DNA from: an uncultured Anaerolineae bacterium
GTDB taxonomy: Bacteria > Chloroflexota > Anaerolineae > Aggregatilineales > Phototrophicaceae
Reading direction: 5' to 3'
Assembly (NCBI GenBank): GCA_938022205.1
Contig: CALIEB010000024.1
Location: 62,001-126,000, forward strand
Length of the DNA: 64,000 bases
Both the position numbers and the translations under genes were made by a program. The first letter of the stretch is position 1, and each line of letters begins with the position of its first letter. Positions 51,902 to 60,710 of the stretch are shown here, piece after piece. The notes beneath the pieces were generated by a model. The model did no database searches. It saw nothing but the letters and a program-made list of their open reading frames with translations, and was not told the DNA's origin.

Positions 51902-52978
51902 CTAACGAGTGAACGCACGCCAGAACACCGCTTGCTCCTCAGGTGTGTGCAGACGCGGGCGCACTTGAGCCTCAATGACCCCCGTGTGTAAAACAATCTG
52001 CTGCAGTTTCCCTTCGCTGATGACTAGCTCATCTAAAAAGAATTGCGTTTTCCAGTAACTTTTTTGGTCGAAGAAAAGGTTGCCTAAGCCAAAATGTACG
52101 AAGGCATGCGTGCCGTCTGGGCGTGAGACAAAGGTGTAGCGTTGTGGTTGATGGGCTTGCGAGCCAATGACGACATCCGCGCCCCACTGGGCAACAGCGC
52201 GCATCTGCTCATCTTGGCGGCGCGCAGGACGCGGGCTGTCGATTTCAACGTGCTGAATGAGCGCAATCAACACGTCATGGTCAGCACGCAAGTCGGTCAG
52301 CAACGGACGAAGCCAATCTTCACGGCATACCGCTGCGCCAGCACGCTGGTCAGTGGCATAGGCGTAATCAGGTCCCGCCCAATTGCACGCCACCAGCGCA
52401 ATACGGTTGTCATGATGGGTCAAACTGAGCGGCTGGCGCGCTTCAGACTGGTTTAAGCCACCCCCGAGCGTTCGCAAGCCTTGCTCACGCAGCCAGCGTA
52501 TCGTTTGCGCGTTAGCGTCATAGCCCCAGTCGTTGTTGTGATTGCCCGTTAGCTCGACAATGTCCGCGCCGAGCAGCACAAACACCGCAAAATGTTCGGG
52601 GCGGCTGCACAAGCCCCCCAAGATGGGCCCGTCAGCGCGTGGACAGAGCGGGTCAAATGCGGTTTCGTTGCTCATGTGGAAGAAATCAAACGATTGCGTA
52701 AAATGCTGCAGCCCGCTCGCTGCGTAAGCCACGCCGTGTTGTTGCAGTGCGCTGCGTGTGTCACGCGCAAGAGCTGTCACGCCGCTAAACAACAAGCGCG
52801 TTGTGCGCTCGGATGGGGTGTCAAGCTCTACGCGCGCGCCCGCTTGTGCGAGATACAAAGCTGGCGCACCTGTTGGTGACTCCAGCCGCTGGTAAAGCTG
52901 AGGCTCTGCTGCTGTGAGAGGCAGCACAAGCGCGGCGATTATCGCCATCACGCCACCTAGCAATAACATGAGAGGCAT
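51902..52978 (-). CDS. CapA family protein (poly-gamma-glutamate synthesis/metallophosphatase-like)
   Basis: A 358-residue protein with an N-terminal signal/anchor (LMLLLGGVMAIIAALVLPL). Metallophosphatase-type marks of the PGA_cap fold are FSGVTALAR, FFHMSNETAFDPL, LTGNHNNDWGYDA and GSQAHQPQRYTF, with an added Asp-rich loop. Family members act in capsule (poly-gamma-glutamate) export or anchoring. The other cap genes are absent, so the substrate is unclear. It is likely extracytoplasmic. Confidence 0.82.
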   Translation of the reverse strand: MPLMLLLGGVMAIIAALVLPLTAAEPQLYQRLESPTGAPALYLAQAGARVELDTPSERTTRLLFSGVTALARDTRSALQQHGVAYAASGLQHFTQSFDFFHMSNETAFDPLCPRADGPILGGLCSRPEHFAVFVLLGADIVELTGNHNNDWGYDANAQTIRWLREQGLRTLGGGLNQSEARQPLSLTHHDNRIALVACNWAGPDYAYATDQRAGAAVCREDWLRPLLTDLRADHDVLIALIQHVEIDSPRPARRQDEQMRAVAQWGADVVIGSQAHQPQRYTFVSRPDGTHAFVHFGLGNLFFDQKSYWKTQFFLDELVISEGKLQQIVLHTGVIEAQVRPRLHTPEEQAVFWRAFTR

Positions 52979-53040
52979 CGTTTTTCTCTGAGTAAGCTAT
53001 GAGTTTTTGCGCCTATTGTACTTAGCTTGCTAACTAGGCT

Positions 53041-53071
53041 GCTATGGGCAATGTTTTTCGCCCAGCATAGC
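53041..53071. other. Hairpin in the divergent interval before the rhodanese gene
   Basis: GCTATG..GGGC pairs with GCCC..CATAGC with a 2-base bulge. It lies between the CapA start and the rhodanese promoter. No T-run follows. Function unknown. Confidence 0.35.
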
Positions 53072-53148
53072 GAATAAGGTGGTGATGATAAGCGTTGCGC
53101 CTGCACGCCGCTTGTGCCTGAAGGGCGTTTACGCGCGTTGGGTGTGTG

Positions 53149-53157
53149 TGCTAAAAT
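53149..53157 (+). promoter_or_regulatory. Extended -10 promoter of the rhodanese gene
   Basis: TGC-TAAAAT lies 45 bp before the ATG at 53202. Confidence 0.45.
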
Positions 53158-53201
53158 AAGCGCGCAATTACCCTAACTACCAACCGTATACAGAGGGCAT
53201 C

Positions 53202-53528
53202 ATGTTTCTATACGAAGACATAGACGTAGAAACTTATAAGCACGACTTCCTCGCCAAAGCCGTCGACCATCTGTTAGTCGACGTGCGCGAGGACGACGAA
53301 TACCACAGCGGTCACCTCCCTAACGCCATTTCCATCCCTCTAAGCGTGTTTGAAGACCGCTACCACGAGATTGAACACACCGGCAAGCCCATTGTGCTAG
53401 TATGTGCGGGGGGTGGGCGCAGCGGCATGGCAGCACAGTTTATGGCAATAAAGGGTTACACGAACCTCTACAATATTGCCGGCGGCACAATCAGCTGGGC
53501 AGCGCGCGGCAATCCGCTTGAATTTTAG
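53202..53528 (+). CDS. Single-domain rhodanese (thiosulfate sulfurtransferase-like)
   Basis: A 108-residue protein covering one rhodanese domain. It shows LLVDVREDDEYHSGHLPNAI at residues 24-43 and the active-site loop with Cys68 (VCAGGGRSGMAA). It would carry a persulfide on Cys68 and move sulfane sulfur in the cytosol. The MpaB-like gene follows after 10 bp and is probably co-transcribed. Confidence 0.92.
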   Translation: MFLYEDIDVETYKHDFLAKAVDHLLVDVREDDEYHSGHLPNAISIPLSVFEDRYHEIEHTGKPIVLVCAGGGRSGMAAQFMAIKGYTNLYNIAGGTISWAARGNPLEF

Positions 53529-53538
53529 GCGACACATT

Positions 53539-54384
53539 ATGGCACACCCTCAACGCTATACCAACCTTGAGCGCGTGCTGTCGCTTGACCCCCAAGCGGA
53601 CTGTCAGCAGATTGTCTTCTTGGTCGGCGCGTATGAGTATCCGTTCTTGATGCAAAAGTCGCTGGAGTTCGCGCTCTTTCGCACCTATGCCGTGCCGAGC
53701 ATTGGCGCGCTGCTCGACCGCACGCAGCAGTTCTATCGACATGGGCAGCGACGCTACGACGACACGAGCTTGTTGATTGCCGAGTTCGTCGAACACGGCT
53801 ACGACAGTGAGCGCGGGCGGCGCGCCATTCAGCGCATGAACCAGCTGCACCGCCGCTACAACATCAGCAACGAGGATTTTCTCTACGTGCTAGGGGCGTT
53901 TATCTTCGTGCCGATTGATTGGCACCAGCGTTGGGGCTGGCGACCGCCTACCGAGCATGAGAAGCGCGCCAACTATTACTTTTGGGTGGAAGTGGGCAAG
54001 CGCATGGGCATGCGCGATATCCCGCCCACCTATGAAGCCTTCGAAGCCTTCTTCCGTGCCTACGAGCGCGACCATTTCGCCTACACGCCAGCCAGCCGCC
54101 GCGTGGCAGACAGCACGATAGCCGTTTTCCTCAGCTGGTTCCCCAGCCTGCTGCGTCCGTTGGTGCGCGAAGTCATCTACGCCATGATGGATGACCCGCT
54201 GCGCGAAGCGTTTCGCTACCCTAAGCCGCATGCGCTGCTGCGCTGGGGCGTGGACGCGGGCTTGCGCGCCTGGGCGTGGGGCTTGCGCCACTTCGCGCCG
54301 CCACGCCGTCGCCCCTATCTGCTCACGCGCTTGCCCAACCGCACCTACCCACACGGCTACGACATCGACAAGATGGGAAGCTAG
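53539..54384 (+). CDS. Oxygenase MpaB-like protein (DUF2236 family)
   Basis: A 281-residue protein. The core RAIQRMNQLHRRYNISNEDF, then LGAFIFVPIDWHQRWGWRPP, resembles the catalytic domain of MpaB/latex-clearing-type haem oxygenases, with conserved Arg/His near the haem site. A short hydrophobic segment (ADSTIAVFLSWFPSLLRPLV) follows. The substrate is unknown. Start at ATG 53539; upstream codons in the same frame overlap the rhodanese gene and look non-coding. Its stop is interlocked with the convergent glycosyltransferase gene in CTAG. Confidence 0.72.
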   Translation: MAHPQRYTNLERVLSLDPQADCQQIVFLVGAYEYPFLMQKSLEFALFRTYAVPSIGALLDRTQQFYRHGQRRYDDTSLLIAEFVEHGYDSERGRRAIQRMNQLHRRYNISNEDFLYVLGAFIFVPIDWHQRWGWRPPTEHEKRANYYFWVEVGKRMGMRDIPPTYEAFEAFFRAYERDHFAYTPASRRVADSTIAVFLSWFPSLLRPLVREVIYAMMDDPLREAFRYPKPHALLRWGVDAGLRAWAWGLRHFAPPRRRPYLLTRLPNRTYPHGYDIDKMGS

Positions 54385-55760
54385 GGAAAGCGCGGCACGA
54401 ACAAATGCACTGTAAAACACCATGTGTTGTTGCACTGTCCCCACACTGACGCAAGCGTATGTGTTACCTCAATAGCATCAAAATAGCGACGCACATGGTC
54501 GCGGAACAGGTTGTCGTTAATATACCAAACACGCTGTGGCGGCGGTGGCATGTCTTTTGGCTGCGTAATCATGGGTGGCAGCGTATCCGACCAGCGGTTC
54601 CAATAATAGGCAATGTTGCGCTCTTCCGCCCACACGTCGTTAAATACCACGTCGCCCGCTTGCCACTCGTCGTAAATGACGCGGTATAAGTCGTGCACGG
54701 GCGGGTAAACCTTAAGCCAGTTTGGCATCTGCCACGCCGCCACGAGCAACACGGCGACAGCAGCCACCACCCGCAGTACGCGCGTGCGAATCGCCGCCAC
54801 GCCCAGCACAACGCTCAATACCACAGCAACTGCGATGAACAGCATGTAGCGGTCGACAAACAACGTAAAACGCAGGTTAAGCGCAAGCATGACCGCCAGC
54901 GGGACTGCCCACCCACACAATGCCAGCAGCGCGTAACGGCGTGTGCGGGCGTTGGCGACACCTACAAGTACTGCCGTAAGTAAGATGCCCGACACGCCGT
55001 AGCTATTGTAGTTCAAGAACCTCAGCGCGTTATCTACGTTAGTGACTTTGCTTGGATAGGGCGAAATGACAAGCTGATTGTACGGGTTAACGCTTGGGTT
55101 GCTGAAGCGTCCCGCGCCGTGCGCTAGAATGAGTAAAGCAGGCACCACCATCACGGTTGTAAATGCCAAGACGCGCATAAGGTCACGCCACTGGGGAGCT
55201 TTAGGGCGATAGCAAACCAAGTAGACACCTTGTGCTAGCGCAAGCAACGCAAGATAATAGTGCGTATATGCCATGAGCGCGACCACCGCACCGTACGCTA
55301 AGCCTGCGTGCAGGGTCTTCTCATCTTGCCAACGTGCTAGCAGCATGAAGCTGGCAGTAGCTAGTAAGATTACCAGCGGGTAGGGGCGCACATCCAGCAT
55401 GTGGTTAAGCAAAAACGGGCTGGCACAGAAGAGAACACCGAGTAGTATGCCCCAAACAGCATGCCGTCCCAGCCAATTGCGAGCGATGCGTAGCAGCACT
55501 GCCAACGTGACCAGCGTGATAAGCGCGGCGTTGTAGCGCGCCACAGGTTCACTTTCGCCAACCACCCGCCACCAGACCCAAAACTGCATCCACCACAGCG
55601 GTTGATGCGTGTCATGTTCCATGCGCACCACTTCGTCAAACGGATAGCGCGTAAACGTGTAGGACAAAATCTCGTCGTAATGCCACGTCATATCCGCCGC
55701 ACGCGCGAGCAAAAACGTGGCGAACGCTAGCAGCAGTAGAGCACGAAGGATTATACGCAT
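54381..55760 (-). CDS. GT39-like membrane glycosyltransferase
   Basis: 459 residues with about ten transmembrane helices. The first periplasmic loop holds the Asp-Glu motif in TWHYDEILSYTFTRYP, followed by MEHDTHQPLWW, in the ArnT/PMT-like GT-C fold. The C-terminal part is a small soluble domain (VFNDVWAEERNIAYYWNRWS). It probably transfers a sugar from a polyprenyl phosphate outside the cytoplasm. It is divergently transcribed from the GT4 gene. Acceptor unknown. Confidence 0.8.
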   Translation of the reverse strand: MRIILRALLLLAFATFLLARAADMTWHYDEILSYTFTRYPFDEVVRMEHDTHQPLWWMQFWVWWRVVGESEPVARYNAALITLVTLAVLLRIARNWLGRHAVWGILLGVLFCASPFLLNHMLDVRPYPLVILLATASFMLLARWQDEKTLHAGLAYGAVVALMAYTHYYLALLALAQGVYLVCYRPKAPQWRDLMRVLAFTTVMVVPALLILAHGAGRFSNPSVNPYNQLVISPYPSKVTNVDNALRFLNYNSYGVSGILLTAVLVGVANARTRRYALLALCGWAVPLAVMLALNLRFTLFVDRYMLFIAVAVVLSVVLGVAAIRTRVLRVVAAVAVLLVAAWQMPNWLKVYPPVHDLYRVIYDEWQAGDVVFNDVWAEERNIAYYWNRWSDTLPPMITQPKDMPPPPQRVWYINDNLFRDHVRRYFDAIEVTHTLASVWGQCNNTWCFTVHLFVPRFP

Positions 55761-55841
55761 ACTTCAACAAACCCACTGGTATCATAAGCTAGGGGCCTGC
55801 TTATTGTAAGATCTACGCCATATTTTTCGAAAGGAGAAATT

Positions 55842-57017
55842 ATGCCCCGGTTGCTGCTGTTGTCGCGCTGTCCACCGCTGCCCTTGTACTTGGGTGACCG
55901 GTTGATTGTTTGGCACTTGACGCGCGAGCTGGGGCGCATGGGCGTGACAATTGACCTGATTGCTCTCGCCAACCGCCGCGAAGATGCCGACGAGATTGCC
56001 GACTACGCCCACTTGTTTGCGCAGGTGACGCTGATACCCGAAACGCCGCGCACGCCTTTTCAGTATCTGGCACGTGCGCTGAACCCGCGTGCGCGTTTCC
56101 CGCGCCGCCCCGAGCAAGCGTGGCATCCGGCGTTTTGGCACGCCATCAGCGCGCACCTCGACCGCCACCGCTATGACGCGCTGCACCTGTTCGGTGGCTT
56201 GCACGTATACGAGTTTTGGCACGCGCTAAGAGGACAACCGGCTGTCATCACGCCCTATGAGTCGTACGCGCTGTTGCTCGCACGGCAGCTGCGTGAGCAA
56301 CCCGCCAACCTTGAGCTAAGGCTGCGCTGGCTGCTGGCACGCGCACTCGAAAGCTGGATGTACACGCCGTACCAGCGCGCTGTCGTGCTGGCAGAGGCTG
56401 ACCGCGACGCGCTGGCGGCACTCAACCCGCGCTATAGGCTGGAGGTCATTCCCAACGGCGTAGACCTCGACTACTTTCAGCCGCAAGCCGTACCGCGCGA
56501 CCCCGCCACGCTGCTGTTTGTCGGCAACTACGCTTATCCGCCCAACCTCGAGGCAGCGTGGGGTTTGGTGGATGAGCTGCTGCCGCGCGTGCGTGCCAGC
56601 GTGCCAGAGGCGCGGCTGCTGCTGGTGGGCAACGCACCGCCGCCCGACCTACTCGCGCGGCAAAGCGACGGCATCACTGTGACAGGGCGCGTGGACGACG
56701 TGCGTCCCTACTACGCGCGCGCGACGGCATTCGTGTGTCCGCTGCGGGTGGGTGCAGGCATCAAAAACAAGGTGCTTGAGGCACTAGCGATGGCCACGCC
56801 GATAGTCGGCACGCCGCTAAGTTTCGACGGCATTGGTGCGGCGCATGAGCGCGAGGCCCTTATCGCCGACTACGACGACCTCGCTGAGCAGGTGGTGCGG
56901 TTGCTGCGTGCGCCCGCGCTGGGCGAACGGCTTAGCGCGGCCGGACGTGCGCTCGTTGAGGCACGCTTTAGCTGGCGCAGCGTTGCCGCACGCTACTGGG
57001 AGCTGTACGGTTGGTAG
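55842..57017 (+). CDS. Glycosyltransferase family 4 (GT-B)
   Basis: A 391-residue cytoplasmic GT-B transferase. The N-terminal half has LLLLSRCPPLPLYLGDRLIV. The C-terminal nucleotide-sugar domain has VIPNGVDLDYFQP, LLFVGNYAYPPNLEAAWGLV, and VCPLRVGAGIKNKVLEALAM with the EX7E-type Glu. The start has AAAGGAG 5 bp upstream. It belongs to a capsule/exopolysaccharide-type subgroup. Donor sugar unknown. Confidence 0.87.
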   Translation: MPRLLLLSRCPPLPLYLGDRLIVWHLTRELGRMGVTIDLIALANRREDADEIADYAHLFAQVTLIPETPRTPFQYLARALNPRARFPRRPEQAWHPAFWHAISAHLDRHRYDALHLFGGLHVYEFWHALRGQPAVITPYESYALLLARQLREQPANLELRLRWLLARALESWMYTPYQRAVVLAEADRDALAALNPRYRLEVIPNGVDLDYFQPQAVPRDPATLLFVGNYAYPPNLEAAWGLVDELLPRVRASVPEARLLLVGNAPPPDLLARQSDGITVTGRVDDVRPYYARATAFVCPLRVGAGIKNKVLEALAMATPIVGTPLSFDGIGAAHEREALIADYDDLAEQVVRLLRAPALGERLSAAGRALVEARFSWRSVAARYWELYGW

Positions 57018-57067
57018 GCAATTTATTGGTTATAGCGCGAGAACTCGCACACAAGCCACGCGCTCTT

Positions 57068-57083
57068 GCGCTTGCAAAAGCGC
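57068..57083. other. Hairpin between convergent genes
   Basis: GCGCTT-GCAA-AAGCGC, a perfect 6-bp stem with a GNRA tetraloop, lies in the 82-bp gap between the GT4 stop and the convergent membrane-protein gene. The flanking repeats of GCGC allow longer alternative stems. No T-run. Confidence 0.4.
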
Positions 57084-57099
57084 GCGCTGCGCTATGCGC

Positions 57100-57606
57100 T
57101 TAGAACACACCGTTAGGCAAGACTTTCTCGTCAGCCCCTACGTTCAAATCAGCGCGTACGTCAGCGTTGGTGTAAAACAAGTAAATAATCACCGCCGCGA
57201 TGACCGTGCCAACAAAGTCAAACGAACCGCCGAAGAGCGTGCCAAGCACCGAAAGCGCGATCGTGAGGGCTAACACCGCAATGGTAGCGCGCCATGCCCA
57301 GTTCTTGCGCTGGAACAATCCTACCGAAATAATCAACTCGGCGACGCTAACAACCAGCAAGACAACGCCTACGACGGTGAGCAACCCTCTAGCTTCGCTT
57401 AACTCTCTAGCCGCTTCGGTTAGGTTTTGACGGTCTGTGCTGTTTAACGATGTGCCGAGCTGCTCCGTCGCCGACCCCAGCACGCCTAGCAGCGAGCTGC
57501 CCGTGACAACGGCAATGCCGCCACAGATACCCAAGATACCCCCAACAATCAAGTAGATAGCGACGATGGTAACGATAGTGTTGCGTGATTTGCTTACTTG
57601 TGTCAT
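57100..57606 (-). CDS. Small four-helix membrane protein of unknown function
   Basis: 168 residues with four hydrophobic helices (around 12-35, 78-98, 106-126 and 130-147) and one extracytoplasmic Ser/Thr/Asn-rich loop (SATEQLGTSLNSTDRQNLTE). The first helix contains IYLIVGGILGICGGIAVVTG. No enzyme motif. Similar small four-helix proteins are common and mostly uncharacterised. Confidence 0.75.
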   Translation of the reverse strand: MTQVSKSRNTIVTIVAIYLIVGGILGICGGIAVVTGSSLLGVLGSATEQLGTSLNSTDRQNLTEAARELSEARGLLTVVGVVLLVVSVAELIISVGLFQRKNWAWRATIAVLALTIALSVLGTLFGGSFDFVGTVIAAVIIYLFYTNADVRADLNVGADEKVLPNGVF

Positions 57607-57734
57607 GCTGCCCCCTATTGCTTAACAAGACGATGCGCTGTCATCACAGCATGGCTTATTTATAGCACGAAAAAAAAATCGTGCCACTGTGCGCATGCTC
57701 TTTGCACTTGCATCGTGTCTTTACGGCGGTTTTG

Positions 57735-57743
57735 TGCTATTGT
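57735..57743 (+). promoter_or_regulatory. Extended -10 promoter of the HAL2-like phosphatase gene
   Basis: TGC-TATTGT lies 43 bp before the ATG at 57786. Confidence 0.4.
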
Positions 57744-57785
57744 AGATAACGTTTCAACGCAACCTACTTCTAAGAAAGGCAGCAC

Positions 57786-58754
57786 ATGACCCTCAACGCC
57801 GATTTGCTCATGGCACTGCGGCAGGCGATGCGCTTGTGCCAAGACGTGCGCGCACAAGCCTTCAGCGGCATGCAAAAATATAGCGCAGCGAAGGGCGCGT
57901 CCGAGCCGGTGACGCTGGCGGACTACGGCGCACAGGCGATTTTGTGCCGCGCTATCGCCCACGCCTATCCTGAAGATGCCGTCATCTCTGAAGAGGACGG
58001 TGAGCAATTCTTGCGTCTCACCACCCCCGAGCAACGCCGCGACATTGTCGCGCGCATCAGCCGTTTCACGTGGTCGGACGTGCGCGAGGAGGATGTGGTG
58101 GGCTGGCTTAACTTTGGCAAGAACAAGCGAGGCGCGGCGCGCACGTGGGTCATCGACCCCATCGACGGCACAAAAGGTTTCATTGAAGGGCGGCATTACG
58201 CGGTTTGTGTCGGCGTGTTGCAAGACGGCAAGCCGACCGACGGCATGATGGCTTGCCCGCAGTATCGCCACGGACGCGGCATGATGGTCTATACCTACAA
58301 CGGCGCGCTCTATCAGACGGACGCAGAGTGCAACCGCAGCGAGCGCGTCAGCGTGTCGACGCGGCGCGACCCTACCACGTGGCGCAGCGTGCAAAGCTAC
58401 GAGGACAGCCAGCAAGGCAACAAAGACAGCGAGAAGGTCGTCAACGCGGCGGGGTGGCGTGTGCCTGTGCGCGACCTCGACAGCATGGAGAAGTACGCGC
58501 TGGTGGCAAACGGGGACGTGGACTTGTTCGTGCGCCTGCCCAAACCAACGCACTATCGCCACATGATTTGGGACCACGTGGCGGGCGTAGCGTTGGTACT
58601 AGCGGGCGGCGGCACCGTCACCGATTGGGACGGCAGCCCGCTGGATTTTTCACAGGGCGAAGTCTTGCCCAATCAAGGGGTCATCGCTAGCAGCGGCGTG
58701 ATGCACGAGGCACTTGTAGCGGCGGCGCGCAAGGTGGTCACGCGCGTCGTCTAG
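57786..58754 (+). CDS. cysQ: 3'(2'),5'-bisphosphate nucleotidase (CysQ/HAL2-type, inositol monophosphatase superfamily)
   Basis: 322 residues. It has the metal-dependent phosphatase motifs SEEDGEQFL, WVIDPIDGTKGF and WDHVAGVALVLAGGG, plus a long insertion between residues 75 and 110 (TTPEQRRDIVARISRF...) as in eukaryotic-type HAL2 enzymes. It would remove the 3' phosphate from PAP left by sulfate activation or sulfotransfer. It thus fits cysteine/sulfur metabolism, although no sulfate-activation gene is in the window. Its stop is interlocked with the next, convergent gene in CTAG. Confidence 0.88.
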   Translation: MTLNADLLMALRQAMRLCQDVRAQAFSGMQKYSAAKGASEPVTLADYGAQAILCRAIAHAYPEDAVISEEDGEQFLRLTTPEQRRDIVARISRFTWSDVREEDVVGWLNFGKNKRGAARTWVIDPIDGTKGFIEGRHYAVCVGVLQDGKPTDGMMACPQYRHGRGMMVYTYNGALYQTDAECNRSERVSVSTRRDPTTWRSVQSYEDSQQGNKDSEKVVNAAGWRVPVRDLDSMEKYALVANGDVDLFVRLPKPTHYRHMIWDHVAGVALVLAGGGTVTDWDGSPLDFSQGEVLPNQGVIASSGVMHEALVAAARKVVTRVV

Positions 58755-60664
58755 GGCGGCGCGAAGCCGAAGTTGGCGTAAGCCGCTGCCAAAAAGCGCG
58801 GGTCATTGGGTGGCTGGTCGGCGTGCGCGTGACGCAGCTCGATCAGCGTTACGCCCTTGTGCAGGGCTTCGGCGGGCAGCACCAGCTCGTAGGTCTGCCA
58901 ACCGTCTCGCAGCGTGACCTCGCCCACATCGCGCGCGTTGACGACCACGCGCACGCGCTGACCTTGTCCGTAGGGCAACGCGTTGAAGCGCATGCGCCAT
59001 GCCTGAACAGGCAGCGTTACCTGTAGTCGCGCCTCCTTGCCCGCCCAGCGCGCTGCCACGCCGCCAATATCTTCCACGCGAAACCAACCCGCGCCGAAGT
59101 GCTTGCCGTCGCGCTCGACGGATGGCACGATGCTGCTATCTTCTGCGAGGGCAAGCTGGGCGGGCATGACTGCCGCTAGCGGCGCGAGCATTTGCAAGCG
59201 CACTTCGCTGTGTTGGGGGAAAGCGCGCGCGTCGCGCTTGAACGTGATGTCCTCGATAGGCACGTAGTCGCGCGTGCTGACGATGGTTTGATACGCCTCT
59301 TCCCACACGTTATCGCGGTCGAACATGGCGATATACGGCACTTGGCGATAGGCAATGTCGCGCGCCCAGAACTCGCGCTCGTAGAAGAAGAGGTACATCT
59401 GCGGATAATCACCAAGCATGTACTGCGTGGCACGGTGTGAGCCGAACATAATCACTAACGTATCTTCGGGCGCGTAGTGCTGGCGCACATAGGCAGCGGC
59501 TTGCTCGGGCGCGGACGGCACGCGCGCCAACAGTGCCGCAAAGGGCAGCGTTTGCGCGAAGAAGGCACACGCCAGCAACAGCAGCCCCGCCCGCAAGGCA
59601 ACACGTGCGAAAGGCATGCGCAGCACACGCGGTGCGCCCCATGCCACCAGCAGCCACAGCGGCGGCAGCAGCGGCAAATACAGGCGCGTGCGCTCTAAGG
59701 ACTCCAGCAGAAAGAGTTTGAGCGTTACGCTAACGAGCCAAAGCAGCAAGAAAGCGACCGCGCCGCGTTTGCCCGCGCGCAGCACGCCTACGCCGGCCAA
59801 CGCGCTTACGACTGCAGCCGCGAGCAAGGTCGCGTCTTCGCCGCCGAACATGCCGCGTGTGCCGCTCCCAAACGCTGTGATGCGCGTTGCGAGCGACAGA
59901 TTGTTCGCTAAAAGTGAATCGTTGGCGACGACATGTTGGCTGTGGCTGCGCACCGCGTCGAGATAGGTTGCCAGCCCGCCAACTGCCGCTAGCATGGGCA
60001 ACGCCCACAGCAGGCACGCCACCACGCCCGCCACCAGCCCTAAGCCCAACAAACGCGGCGCGTCTTTGCGCACCCAGCTCCACAGCCAAATCGCCACCCA
60101 CAGCAGCGGCAGCGCGTTGTGCGGGCGCACGCCCAGCGACAAGCCGGCGACAAGCGTGCCCGCCGCAAACCATGCGCCAGCGCAGCGGCTTTGTGCGGGG
60201 TAACGACGCGCCTCGAGCAGCAAGGCAATTGCCGCCAAAACCAACGCTAGCCCCAGCGTGTCGCTCAACGCCACAAGGCTCGTCAGCCAATAAGCGGGAG
60301 TTGCAGCGAGCAGCACGCCCGCCAGTGCGCCCGTCTTGCGGTCAAAGAGGCGCGCGCCGATGTGCGCGGTCGCCATGCCCCCTAACGCGCCGCCCAGCGC
60401 GCTGAGCAGCACGAGCGCGCGCTGCCCATCTCCCACCAGTGCGCGCACGCCTTGCGCCAGCATAATATACAGCGGAAAACCCGGCGGATGCGGCTGTTGT
60501 AAGTAGAGGTCGTAGCGGTCAAGCGCGAGTGCGAAGCTGAAGCTGTCGAAATCGTCTAAGCCGCCGCTGAGGAACGGCAGGGCGCACCCCAGCACCAGCG
60601 CGCCCAGTGCCGCCAAAGAAGTCACCTGTACGCGCAAAAGCCAAGCCTTTCGCAATCGAGACAA
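58751..60664 (-). CDS. GT39/DUF2723-like membrane glycosyltransferase
   Basis: 637 residues with about ten transmembrane helices. The first loop contains DDFDSFSFALALDRYD with the acidic pair, and QPHPPGFPLYIMLAQ, the usual mark of this GT-C branch. The C-terminal 250 residues are a soluble extracytoplasmic domain. The reading frame opens at a TTG (60664) with a TAGAAT -10 only 9 bp before it, so the mRNA may be leaderless or the true start lies further in. Probably an O-glycosylation or polymer enzyme; substrate unknown. Confidence 0.78.
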   Translation of the reverse strand: MSRLRKAWLLRVQVTSLAALGALVLGCALPFLSGGLDDFDSFSFALALDRYDLYLQQPHPPGFPLYIMLAQGVRALVGDGQRALVLLSALGGALGGMATAHIGARLFDRKTGALAGVLLAATPAYWLTSLVALSDTLGLALVLAAIALLLEARRYPAQSRCAGAWFAAGTLVAGLSLGVRPHNALPLLWVAIWLWSWVRKDAPRLLGLGLVAGVVACLLWALPMLAAVGGLATYLDAVRSHSQHVVANDSLLANNLSLATRITAFGSGTRGMFGGEDATLLAAAVVSALAGVGVLRAGKRGAVAFLLLWLVSVTLKLFLLESLERTRLYLPLLPPLWLLVAWGAPRVLRMPFARVALRAGLLLLACAFFAQTLPFAALLARVPSAPEQAAAYVRQHYAPEDTLVIMFGSHRATQYMLGDYPQMYLFFYEREFWARDIAYRQVPYIAMFDRDNVWEEAYQTIVSTRDYVPIEDITFKRDARAFPQHSEVRLQMLAPLAAVMPAQLALAEDSSIVPSVERDGKHFGAGWFRVEDIGGVAARWAGKEARLQVTLPVQAWRMRFNALPYGQGQRVRVVVNARDVGEVTLRDGWQTYELVLPAEALHKGVTLIELRHAHADQPPNDPRFLAAAYANFGFAPP

Positions 60665-60710
60665 CGCGCTCTATTCTACCACGCTTCGGCTTGACGTTAA
60701 TTGTCGTTGC

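Noticed and set aside
57660-58577. 305-codon minus-strand ORF opposite the HAL2-like gene
   Set aside because: Overlaps the promoter and catalytic motifs of a convincing plus-strand gene.
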